Source: Bifidobacterium sp. ESL0745 (GTDB lineage Bacteria; Actinomycetota; Actinomycetes; Actinomycetales; Bifidobacteriaceae). Taken from it: a stretch of DNA of 64,000 nt. The notes beneath the pieces are model-generated. The model was not told the origin of the DNA, did no database searches, and saw nothing but the letters and a program-made list of their open reading frames with translations. The stretch lies in contig NZ_JAQTHX010000003.1 of assembly GCF_029433335.1 (NCBI RefSeq), positions 1 to 64,000 on the forward strand, written 5' to 3'. Below, piece after piece: positions 47,200-55,309 of this stretch (position 1 is its first letter; each line of letters opens with the position of its first letter). The translations under genes were made by a program, and so were the position numbers.

Positions 47200-48367
47200 T
47201 CCTGTGCATTACAGTTCCGGTTCCGTCAATTCCGCCCACCCGGGCTTTGCGCCCGCCCGTACAGGCTCTTCTCGTCCGGCACGTCCCGCCCAACTCGATC
47301 CCGCACTGACCGAGAAGATGGCCGGCGGCATGGATCCGGAGGAAATCAACGAGATGAGCCATGCTTCCGCGCAGGCCATGCTCGATCGCGTCCATCACAC
47401 CCAGGATCCGCAGATCGTGCAGCGCGTGCTGACGTTGGTCGACCGCGAAGGCGTCGATATCATCGCGGAATTGTGGAGCAGGTCGGAACCCGATTCTCTG
47501 CCCGGAATCCTTTGGCGTTTGTATCTGCTGCGCACGTGGATGCGCAAGAACCAGCGGTCATTGGCAAGTCTGTATCGTATCGCCGAGCCGGAAGACACCG
47601 CCGCGTCAGCTATCGCCGGCGTTGACACCCCGCCCAGCGCCGAAGACATCGTACACACTGCCGATTCCATTCTTTCCGGCGCATTCACCGGCGACTTCGC
47701 CGTCGCCCTCGAACGCGCCTCGGCGTTCATCGACGTCATCGCCAAAGGTCTGGCCATCCGCGCGAAAATGCTGACATCCAAGGCTCGCAAAGTGGAGGCC
47801 GCGCAAGCCGCCCGCCGCGAGGCACATATGCATGACATCCAGCGCGAAGTCGAAGCCGCTGAAGCGGCACAACGCGTCGCCGACGAGGCCTCCGATAAAA
47901 GCGGCACCAGCGAAAACAACGCCAACGAATCAACCGACGACAATACTCCATCCGACAACCACACCAAAACCGAAAGCTTCGCCAATGGCGATGGCACTCT
48001 CAACCATTCGGAAACGGCTGAGGGTAAGGCCCGACCGGGCAATCACGCAGCAACCGAAAACTCCAGCAATGGCAACGGCAACGCTGCGAATCCCACTGCC
48101 AACGCTTCCAATCATGATGACAATCATCGCACTGGTTACGGCGAACGCGACCGCAACAATCCCACCGCCAATCGATACAACTCGGCCTTGAACGATGCCG
48201 ACACGCGCTACCTCGAAGGCAAGGGACCGGCAAGCTCAGCCGGTCCGGCATCCAACGACCCGCGCACCGTAGCCGCACGCCTGCTGCACACCGGCAGCAA
48301 CCTGATGACCACTTCCGCGGATTTCCGGCACGGAGCCAGCCTTTGGCGACAAGGAAAACTCGAGTAG
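47189..48367 (+). CDS. Conserved hypothetical protein, Ala/Glu-rich
   Basis: 392 residues, function not recognised. The TTG start at 47189 overlaps the Nudix gene by 11 bp; a GTG at 47204 is an alternative. Residues 1-50 are Ser/Pro-rich, about 50-200 is helical and folded (SHASAQAMLDRVHHTQDPQ, SLPGILWRLYLLRTWM), then a charged coiled-coil-like stretch (EAAQAARREAHMHDIQREVEAAEAAQR), a 100-residue Asn/Thr/Asp-rich linker and a short ordered end (RTVAARLLHTGSNLMTTSADFRHGASLW). Operon position after ppk and the Nudix fusion is the only functional hint. Confidence 0.7.
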   Translation: MSTNPVHYSSGSVNSAHPGFAPARTGSSRPARPAQLDPALTEKMAGGMDPEEINEMSHASAQAMLDRVHHTQDPQIVQRVLTLVDREGVDIIAELWSRSEPDSLPGILWRLYLLRTWMRKNQRSLASLYRIAEPEDTAASAIAGVDTPPSAEDIVHTADSILSGAFTGDFAVALERASAFIDVIAKGLAIRAKMLTSKARKVEAAQAARREAHMHDIQREVEAAEAAQRVADEASDKSGTSENNANESTDDNTPSDNHTKTESFANGDGTLNHSETAEGKARPGNHAATENSSNGNGNAANPTANASNHDDNHRTGYGERDRNNPTANRYNSALNDADTRYLEGKGPASSAGPASNDPRTVAARLLHTGSNLMTTSADFRHGASLWRQGKLE

Positions 48368-48603
48368 CCTTTACTCCAAGCATCATTCAAGGCGATAAAC
48401 CACAAATCTTTGAATCTCAAGTTCTTAGGTTTTTAGCATTTCCGGATAATCGATGCTTCCAAACGTGAAATCTTAAGAACCACCTGAAGCTGGTTTCACT
48501 AGACGCTGCATGGTTTCCACAAACCACATCAAACAACAGCAACTTTTTATTTGCGTTTATGCGCTCGGCGTGTAACGGCAGGATGACCCGTTATACTTAG
48601 AGA

Positions 48604-48691
48604 CGCGCTGGACCGTGCTTAAGCCCCGGGCTTCATTTTTTGCCGCTGCGAGCGGCGTTCGCGCCGACAGGCGCTTTCACGGTTCAGCGTT
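48604..48691 (+). ncRNA. Candidate multibranched structured RNA
   Basis: A 12-bp closing stem (48606-48617 with 48678-48689, all pairs formed with one G-U) encloses three hairpins: AAGCC-CCG-GGCTT (48620-48632, followed by CATTTTTT), GCCGCT-GCG-AGCGGC (48642-48656) and GCGCC-GACA-GGCGC (48661-48674). A TATACT hexamer at 48592-48597 could be its -10 element. It matches no family I can name. The first inner hairpin with its T-run might instead be an early terminator, and the strand assignment is provisional. Confidence 0.45.
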
Positions 48692-48821
48692 TTACTCTTC
48701 AATATCATCATTTCCAAGCTGAATTTGATTCCGATCAATCAACCCCACGACGAATCCTGAATAGTCACGCTAATCCGGCAGACAAGAAGTCACCAACATC
48801 ATAAAAACGACGTCAAAATGC

Positions 48822-48926
48822 GACTTTCCCAGCAGTACAGAGGGTACATGTGCTGGAAACAACGCATCTAGCGCCGTTAAATGGGACTTTTCCAGCACAT
48901 GTACCCGGTTTAGTGCTGGAAAACAC
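48822..48926. repeat. TGCTGGAAA inverted repeat array
   Basis: Four copies of the TGCTGGAAA motif alternate in orientation (about 48824-48834, 48851-48859, 48889-48897, 48914-48922). The middle two extend into a perfect 18-bp-arm inverted repeat, GGGTACATGTGCTGGAAA (48842-48859) and its complement (48889-48906). Confidence 0.85.
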
Positions 48927-49044
48927 TCATTTATTAGGCGTTCTATTCGAATATCAATAACTTGTAGTCCAACGTGTTGTGCTGCTATAGACAATATCCG
49001 TGTTTCGATTTTCAAAAAACCACGGCTGGGCATATCCTTGAAGT

Positions 49045-49683
49045 ATGCAACTTCAAGTTTTGGATCACCCGCTGGTCGAACACAAGCTCACCGTTCTGCG
49101 GGACAAGAACACACCTTCCAACATCTTCCGCGAGCTCGTCAGCGAGCTCGTCACCCTCGAGGCTTATGAAGCGACGCGAAACCTCACCGTGGTCGACAAG
49201 GACATCGAAACCCCGATCTGCAAGATGACCGGCAAGTACCTTGCTTCCCCGCGCCCCATGGTGGTGCCGATCCTGCGCGCTGGCCTCGGCATGCTTGACG
49301 GTATGACCAAGCTCCTGCCGACCGCCGAAGTCGGCTTCCTGGGAATGCGCCGTGACGAAGATACGCTTGACATCATCACCTACGCGAACCGTCTGCCTGA
49401 GGATCTGACCGGCCGTCAGGTCTTCCTCCTGGACCCGATGCTCGCCACCGGCGGCACTACGATTGCAGCGACCCATTACCTGATCGAGCGCGGCGCGAAG
49501 GACATCACCTCCATCAACATCATCGCCGCGCCCGAAGGCCTGAAGCGCGTCGAAGAGACCCTCGACCCGAGCATCAACCTCAAAGTCGTGGTCTGCGGCG
49601 TCGATGACCACTTGAACGAGCACGGCTACATCGTTCCCGGCCTCGGTGATGCCGGCGACCGCCTTTACGGTCTCATCGACTGA
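49045..49683 (+). CDS. upp: Uracil phosphoribosyltransferase
   Basis: 212 residues. It converts uracil and PRPP to UMP (pyrimidine salvage). VVPILRAGLGMLDG, LGMRRDE, the PRPP loop LLDPMLATGGTT and the C-terminal GLGDAGDRLYG are intact. A TATCCT hexamer at 49033-49038 lies 6 nt before ATG and no ribosome binding site is seen, suggesting a leaderless mRNA. A strong terminator follows. Confidence 0.97.
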   Translation: MQLQVLDHPLVEHKLTVLRDKNTPSNIFRELVSELVTLEAYEATRNLTVVDKDIETPICKMTGKYLASPRPMVVPILRAGLGMLDGMTKLLPTAEVGFLGMRRDEDTLDIITYANRLPEDLTGRQVFLLDPMLATGGTTIAATHYLIERGAKDITSINIIAAPEGLKRVEETLDPSINLKVVVCGVDDHLNEHGYIVPGLGDAGDRLYGLID

Positions 49684-49713
49684 CATAATCCAGCAGCCTT
49701 CATTTTTATAAAT

Positions 49714-49752
49714 AAGTGGTTCTCACCGAAAAGTTATCGGTGAGAACCACTT
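49714..49752 (+). terminator. Terminator after upp
   Basis: Perfect hairpin with 16-bp arms (AAGTGGTTCTCACCGA and complement) and a 7-nt loop, followed by TTAT. Confidence 0.93.
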
Positions 49753-49951
49753 TTATTACTGATAAGCCGTAATTCAATATGGCTAAACTTACAAAACTTG
49801 ATTATTACGAATCAATAAAACGTCTATTACACCGTTGAATTTTGAGTCCAAACACTCATCTCAACCGGTGATACTTCCAATACAAACCGATAAATATCAC
49901 ATGTAGCGGTTCCCAGAACCTTATTTCGTGCTTCGCTGTTGTAAATCTTTG

Positions 49952-51922
49952 CTATTTGTTTTTGGCGGCTTTCTTGGCTTTGCGACCCTTGAAGTAGATA
50001 TCGAAGACGATCCACGCGCCGAGGATGAACGCGACGACGTAGCCCATGAAGCCGACCACGGGGATGCCGAAGACGATGGGCTTCATACCAGCGTAATACA
50101 CGATGGACGAGCCGACGAACAAGCCGACCACAATCAGCGCCATCGTCAGGCGATTGGTCATGTCGGAAATCTGTTTCAGCGGCTCTTCGCTGCCGACGAT
50201 CTCCATGTTCAGCCGCATCTGGCCACGTGTCAGCATGCGCATGGCGATCTTGCTTTCCGCCAGCGCGTCGAGCGAGCCATGCAGCGCTTTGTTGCCCTCG
50301 ATGCCAAGCGATTTGAGCTCATCCTGGGCGACCTCATCCAGACGTTTGCTGGTGGTGGCATGGTCGGTGATGATCTGGATCATGTTGACATCGGGAATGA
50401 ATTCGTCGAGCAGGCCTTCCAGCGTGACCAAGGCGCGGCTCATGGTGGTGATGGTCGAAGGAACCTCGATGCCGTGACGCTGCGCGAGGTTGGTCAGCGC
50501 CATCGCGAACTCGGCGATGTTGAGGTCGGCCAGGTCGACCTTGCCATATTCCTCCACAATCACGTCGAGATCCCGTAAAAGATGCGGATAATCCTCGGAA
50601 TCTGGCTGGACATCTGCGAATCGCAGCAGCCCGTCGGCGAGCGCCGGTGAATCCTGCTTGCCGACCGCGAAAATCATCTGCCGCAGCAACCCGCGGGTCT
50701 TGCGATCGAGACGACCGACCATGCCCAAATCAATCAACACGATCTTGCCGTCGGAGATGATGATATTGCCGGGATGCGGGTCAGCATGGAAGAAGCCGTT
50801 GTCGAGGATCTGCGCGGCATAGTTGTCGACCAGCTTGGTGCCGATCTCCTTGAGGTCGTAGCCTTCCTGGATCAGCTTTCCCGTGTGGTTAAGCGAAATG
50901 CCGTCGATATAATCCATTACCACGACGTGCTGGGTGCACAGGTCCATATACGGTTTCGGACAGTCCATATAGCGGTATGGTTCGCAGAAACGCTTGAATT
51001 CCGCAAGATGTTGGGCTTCCTTCAGAAAGTCCGTCTCGTCCTCAAAGGTGTCCCACAGCTCCTCGACCACGCCGCCAAGATCGACCACCTGCATGCTGGA
51101 ACCCATGAATTTCGTGGCCGCCTTGGCGATTGAACGCATGATGGAGACGTCCTGTGCCATTGTCTGTCGTACGCCCGGTCGCTGCACCTTCACGGCCACG
51201 TCCTCGCCGGTGACCAACGTCGCGCGATGCACTTGAGCCAACGAAGCGGAACCCAACGGCTTTGGGTTGATGTCCGCGAAAATCTCATCCACAGGCCGTC
51301 CGTATTCCTGCTCCAACGTTTCGACAACGGTCTGGTAGGGCATCGGATCAGCATCCGCACGCAGCTTCGCCAGCTCGTCGCAATACTGCTGCGGCAGAAT
51401 CTCCGAACGCATCGACAGTATCTGGCCGACTTTGACGAAGGTGGGTCCGAGCGCTTCCAGCATCAGCCGCATCTTGCGGGGGGTAAGCCCCTTGGTGATG
51501 TCGAACTGGCCCATGATGTGCATAATCTGGCCAAGGCGTTTGGCCTTGCCACGTCGGGTCAGGTGGTAGCGCTGCGCAAACGTCTCGCGACGCCGCCCGA
51601 ACAGGCTGAATTCGTTGTTTTCCGCGGTATCGTTGTCGGAGTTTTCGGTGTCGCCGGCGTTATCGACACTTTCGACGTCACCGGTATTTTCGGACTTCCC
51701 GGCATTGCCGCCTTCGAAAGCCTTATCGGGTTCACCCGCGTTTGAATCGGCGACTCGTGAACCGGAATCATGCGAATCCGCACCGCGCGATGTTGCTTCG
51801 TTTTTTATCATGTCCGCATCCATAGCCGCGCTTTCGGAGATTTTCGTTTCATCGTCACCGTTTGCCACAGCTTTTTGGGCATGACTGCCCTTCAGAGCGG
51901 CATTGCGCACTGTATCGGCCAT
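49952..51922 (-). CDS. AarF/UbiB (ABC1) atypical kinase family protein
   Basis: 656 residues from ATG 51922 (AGG 5 nt upstream). The N-terminal 120 residues are Asp/Asn/Ser/Glu-rich. The kinase-like core shows the KxGQ motif (FVKVGQILSMRSEILP), the Ala-rich loop KPLGSASLAQVHRA, VAVKVQRPG, HADPHPGNI and LIDLGMVG. Two C-terminal hydrophobic helices anchor it. UbiB-family proteins support isoprenoid lipid or quinone metabolism in other bacteria; the role here is unknown. It follows the phasin-like gene by about 100 bp. Confidence 0.88.
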   Translation of the reverse strand: MADTVRNAALKGSHAQKAVANGDDETKISESAAMDADMIKNEATSRGADSHDSGSRVADSNAGEPDKAFEGGNAGKSENTGDVESVDNAGDTENSDNDTAENNEFSLFGRRRETFAQRYHLTRRGKAKRLGQIMHIMGQFDITKGLTPRKMRLMLEALGPTFVKVGQILSMRSEILPQQYCDELAKLRADADPMPYQTVVETLEQEYGRPVDEIFADINPKPLGSASLAQVHRATLVTGEDVAVKVQRPGVRQTMAQDVSIMRSIAKAATKFMGSSMQVVDLGGVVEELWDTFEDETDFLKEAQHLAEFKRFCEPYRYMDCPKPYMDLCTQHVVVMDYIDGISLNHTGKLIQEGYDLKEIGTKLVDNYAAQILDNGFFHADPHPGNIIISDGKIVLIDLGMVGRLDRKTRGLLRQMIFAVGKQDSPALADGLLRFADVQPDSEDYPHLLRDLDVIVEEYGKVDLADLNIAEFAMALTNLAQRHGIEVPSTITTMSRALVTLEGLLDEFIPDVNMIQIITDHATTSKRLDEVAQDELKSLGIEGNKALHGSLDALAESKIAMRMLTRGQMRLNMEIVGSEEPLKQISDMTNRLTMALIVVGLFVGSSIVYYAGMKPIVFGIPVVGFMGYVVAFILGAWIVFDIYFKGRKAKKAAKNK

Positions 51923-52028
51923 TGTCACCTGAAATCAAACATAAACGTACAACGCATTGCCGCCCTGTCTTTTGCCCAGACAAAACCGGTATAAAACAAA
52001 AGCAGCGATGGTGCCGAAATCGTCCGGC

Positions 52029-52307
52029 TTACTCGCCGCTTTCCTCGCTCTTGTCGGCAGAAGCTTCCTCGGCAGGCTTCACGTCTTCGGCCTCAGCCTT
52101 GGCGTTCTGCTCCTTCATATCATCTTTGACTTCATGGGCCTTGTGCTTGAGCTCGGTATTCAGGGCCTTGCCCTGCTCAACCGTCAGTTCACCTTTCTTC
52201 ACCAGTCCATCGACGATTTCCTGTCCCTTTTCGGCAGTTGTCGCCAATGCCCCGATGCCGGCCAGAAACACGGTGCGCAGTCCGTCGCCCAGTTTGTAAT
52301 CAGCCAT
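52029..52307 (-). CDS. Phasin-like (PhaF/PhaI-type) small helical protein
   Basis: 92 residues. LGDGLRTVFLAGIGALATTAEKGQEIVDGLVKKGELTVEQGKAL split over about 6-45 resembles the N-terminal helix of PHA-granule-associated proteins; the C-terminus is Lys/Glu/Ala-rich. GAGGAATC precedes ATG. No polyhydroxyalkanoate synthase is seen. In other bacteria this family also occurs beside AarF/UbiB genes, as here, which suggests a shared lipid or membrane-related role (inference). Confidence 0.75.
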   Translation of the reverse strand: MADYKLGDGLRTVFLAGIGALATTAEKGQEIVDGLVKKGELTVEQGKALNTELKHKAHEVKDDMKEQNAKAEAEDVKPAEEASADKSEESGE

Positions 52308-52547
52308 GATTCCTCTTTCGTTAGTAATGATACCTGTAGTACTAATTTAGCCTATATTACGCCACTACCCTAGCTGCGAAAATACAATAGGGTTTCCATT
52401 ATTGGTCTCATCAAAATATCACAGGAAAGCAGTCCGATCAACCAGCAGTGCCATCCGATATTGCAAAGGCCCAAGCACACTGGTTCCAATCGATTCTGTT
52501 CGATTACCGGGCTTTTGCCATTGCCGCCACGAAGCGCTCGCGTGCTC

Positions 52548-53381
52548 TCACCTCGGACGTATGGCAGCGACATGGCGGGCGTTGTCGGCAAGCTCGCCGA
52601 TGTGGGCGAGCTCGGCCTTCTGCGTTTGCGTCTGCTTTGGCTCAAATTCACCGTATCTGTGAACGACGGCGGCACGGATCAAAAAGTCCGAAACCTCTGG
52701 GTTCTTGGGCAGCAACGGGCCGTGCATGTAGGTGCCGATGACGTTGTGGACGCGGGCGCCTTCCGTGTGGTCCTGGCCGTTGTTACCCCAGCCCTCGTGA
52801 TCGACGTGGCCGAACGGTGTCACGCCTTCGCGCAGAAAGGTCTGTCCGGAATGGTTCTCGTAGCCGATGACGTCACCGAACTGGTCGGAATGTTCCAGCA
52901 AATTGCCGATCATACGGGTTTCGCGGCCCTCGGTGTAGACGCCGAAAATGCCGATGCCGTCAAGCCTGGTGCCGTCAATGGTCTCGAAATACTCGCCGAA
53001 AAGCTGGTACATGCCGCAGATCATCAGCATCGGCACATCCTCTTCGACAAGCGTTCGCAGGATGTCCGCCCGCTTGAAGAAGTCCTCGGAAATCTTTTTC
53101 TGACCGTTGTCCTGACCGCCACCACCGAGGATCATGTCGACATGTTCCGGCCACGGGTCGCCTTGGTTGTAGGTGTGGATGACCGGCTCATAGCCGTATA
53201 GCGCAAGCCGGCGCCTGACGGTGAGAACATTGCCCCAGTCGCCATAAATGTTCATATCCTTGGGATAAATGGACATGATATCGACCGGACGGGCAGCGCC
53301 AGTCACTTCGCCGCGATTGGGTTGCGGTTCGCCTGATGTTGCAGCCAGGCTGACGGATGCAGCATTCGTATCACCACTCAT
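52548..53381 (-). CDS. gatD: Lipid II isoglutaminyl synthase, glutaminase subunit GatD
   Basis: 277 residues. GatD releases ammonia from glutamine, which MurT uses to amidate the D-Glu of lipid II. The CobB/CobQ-type amidotransferase fold shows MSIYPKDMNIYGDWGN, GGGGQDNGQ, the nucleophile Cys in LMICGMYQLFG and the catalytic His in TYMHGPLLPKNP. AAGGGAG precedes ATG. It lies directly after murT. Confidence 0.94.
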   Translation of the reverse strand: MSGDTNAASVSLAATSGEPQPNRGEVTGAARPVDIMSIYPKDMNIYGDWGNVLTVRRRLALYGYEPVIHTYNQGDPWPEHVDMILGGGGQDNGQKKISEDFFKRADILRTLVEEDVPMLMICGMYQLFGEYFETIDGTRLDGIGIFGVYTEGRETRMIGNLLEHSDQFGDVIGYENHSGQTFLREGVTPFGHVDHEGWGNNGQDHTEGARVHNVIGTYMHGPLLPKNPEVSDFLIRAAVVHRYGEFEPKQTQTQKAELAHIGELADNARHVAAIRPR

Positions 53382-53531
53382 GCCGAACTCCCTTCAAAAG
53401 ATGTCGGTTCTCGATGTTTCTTCCGATTCGATAGCTGTTTTCACGTTTTGCGGAACGTCCGCCCATTGTGCAAATCGCCATGCTCATCGGCACGTTCTCA
53501 ACCATCATCCACGTTTCCGCCATCGTTGCAG

Positions 53532-55241
53532 TTACTTCCCCACCCCGGCGTCAGTGACTTTGGCGTATTTGCCGAGTTCCGAGCGCACCTTAAGCATGGC
53601 GGTATAGGTGCAATAAATGTGTTTGGGCACGTCGGGGTCGGCGGTGACGAACTTGCGGACGGCCTCTTCGAGATTCGTGTCGGTCTGCGCGACCTTGACA
53701 CCCTCGTATTCCAACCGCAAGGCCATATCCCACGCACGCACGCCGGAAACCATCCTGACGCCTGTGCTACGCAACGACGTGAAGTCGACGTCCCACAGCC
53801 AGCTCATATCGCGCCCGTCGGCATATTCGTCATTAATGACAATCATCGTATCGTGACCAGCGGGCGCGAAGCTTGCCAGCGACATCCTGAATCCCATCGG
53901 ATTCTTGACCAACAGCAGTTCGACCGGCGCCTTGCCGACGGTGATGACCTCGCCACGGCCGAACGCCGGGGTGACATGCGAAAGCGCCTGCATCAGCACC
54001 TCATCACGCGCCCTAGGCAGGGTGGTGTCGGCATTCTCGACGTGTTCGGTCACCGCACGAACCACCGTGAGCGCCGCAGCCGCGTTGAACAGGTTGTAGA
54101 CGCCCTCGAGCTGGACTTTCGTTTCGAATTCGGCATCGTCCATCACGAATTCGGCCTCGTGATCGCCAACACGATTGAGCACCACGTCCGCATGGCGTTT
54201 GGAATCCAACGAATCCACCATGGCCGAGGAAGCGGAAACCGTCTCCCGCGCGTCGAGTTTGGGAATGATCCTGTTGCCTTCGGAATCGAATATGTCGTGC
54301 GAGTTCACAAGATCGGCCTGGTTATCCGCCGCTTTCGTCGTTGCCGACTTTTCGGTCACATGTTTAGAAGTCCCGTCTTGGTCCGCCGAATCAGCCACGA
54401 CACCGGAAGTTTTCTTACTTGCGTCACTGCCAGCATGTCCAACGGTTGCAGGCGCGACGGCACTGGCCAAGGCGGTATTGACGCCTTCCACCTTTTTCGC
54501 GGCTTGCTCTGCGACCGACAGGTCGCCGGCGTGCATATCATCGTCGGAGGGGAACAGCTTGCGCAATTCATCGGAAAGGCCGAAGTAGCGCACCTGCGTA
54601 CCCTCCGGCACCACATCCGCGAGCGCCGCGATCCGCCGGTCCTCCCGGTTCAGAATCACCGTCCCGGTTGTCGCCTCCGCGACTTTGCTCAAAAGTCTCG
54701 CGGTGTTGTCGATCTCCCCAAACCGATCGAGTTGGTCGCGCATGACGTTGAGCAGCAAAGCATAACGAGGCTTGACCTGATGCACAAAATGCACGGCGTA
54801 CGCCTCGTCCAGTTCCAGCACCGCGATATCCGCATCCAGCTTACCGGAAGCCGAGACCTGTGTGAGCAACGCCGAAACCACGCCGCGTGTGAAGTTGGAG
54901 CCGGTCGGGTTGGTGAATACCTTGAGGTTGAGATCCTTCAAGATTGAGGCGATCATGCGGGTGGTTGTGGTCTTGCCGTTGGTGCCGGAAACCAGTACCA
55001 CACCGTAACGCAACTGCCCAAGTGTACGCGCCAAAAAACCAGGGTCGATCTTCTCGATCACTTCGCCGGGGAACGCACTGCCGCCATGGTGGAGCAGACG
55101 CGAAAGTCCACGGACCGTCTTGCCGATGGTCGGCGTGGCGAACGCGTTCCAAGGCGCGTGCGGCGTCGAGGCCACGCTCGCGGTGTTGGGCTTCTTGCCG
55201 TTGGCACGCCCGGTTGCGCCGGTGTTGTTTTGAGTACCCAT
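53532..55241 (-). CDS. murT: Lipid II isoglutaminyl synthase subunit MurT, lacking Cys ribbon
   Basis: 569 residues. A Mur-ligase-like ATPase with LVSGTNGKTTTTRMI, ELDEAYAVHFV, NVMRDQLDRFGEID, and the conserved DMSWLWDVDF with the catalytic Asp near the C-terminus. Well-studied MurT proteins (about 430-450 residues) carry a four-Cys zinc ribbon in the middle domain. Here only one Cys exists in the protein (HIYCTYTAML), and the ribbon region is replaced by about 115 residues rich in Ala, Ser, Asp and Lys (about 237-355). Pairing with gatD and placement after dnaB support the call. Confidence 0.93.
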   Translation of the reverse strand: MGTQNNTGATGRANGKKPNTASVASTPHAPWNAFATPTIGKTVRGLSRLLHHGGSAFPGEVIEKIDPGFLARTLGQLRYGVVLVSGTNGKTTTTRMIASILKDLNLKVFTNPTGSNFTRGVVSALLTQVSASGKLDADIAVLELDEAYAVHFVHQVKPRYALLLNVMRDQLDRFGEIDNTARLLSKVAEATTGTVILNREDRRIAALADVVPEGTQVRYFGLSDELRKLFPSDDDMHAGDLSVAEQAAKKVEGVNTALASAVAPATVGHAGSDASKKTSGVVADSADQDGTSKHVTEKSATTKAADNQADLVNSHDIFDSEGNRIIPKLDARETVSASSAMVDSLDSKRHADVVLNRVGDHEAEFVMDDAEFETKVQLEGVYNLFNAAAALTVVRAVTEHVENADTTLPRARDEVLMQALSHVTPAFGRGEVITVGKAPVELLLVKNPMGFRMSLASFAPAGHDTMIVINDEYADGRDMSWLWDVDFTSLRSTGVRMVSGVRAWDMALRLEYEGVKVAQTDTNLEEAVRKFVTADPDVPKHIYCTYTAMLKVRSELGKYAKVTDAGVGK

Positions 55242-55309
55242 GATTCACCGACCCTGCATAAACGCTAATCGAATAAATGATTGAAAATTCGTTTGTGATT
55301 CGCCAACCA

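Larger units (their letters stand above)
48368..49044. other. Intergenic region with RNA-like structure and repeats
   Basis: 677 bp without a protein gene. It contains a candidate structured RNA (48604-48691) and an array of TGCTGGAAA repeats (48822-48926). The remaining sequence shows nothing that I can assign. Confidence 0.65.

Noticed and set aside
52029..52307. Evidence for polyhydroxyalkanoate storage
   Set aside because: Only a phasin-like helix is present; there is no PHA synthase or beta-ketothiolase in the window.
53448..54947. Long plus-strand frame (499 codons) opposite murT
   Set aside because: Antisense to murT with its ATP-binding and catalytic motifs; His/Arg-rich shadow composition.
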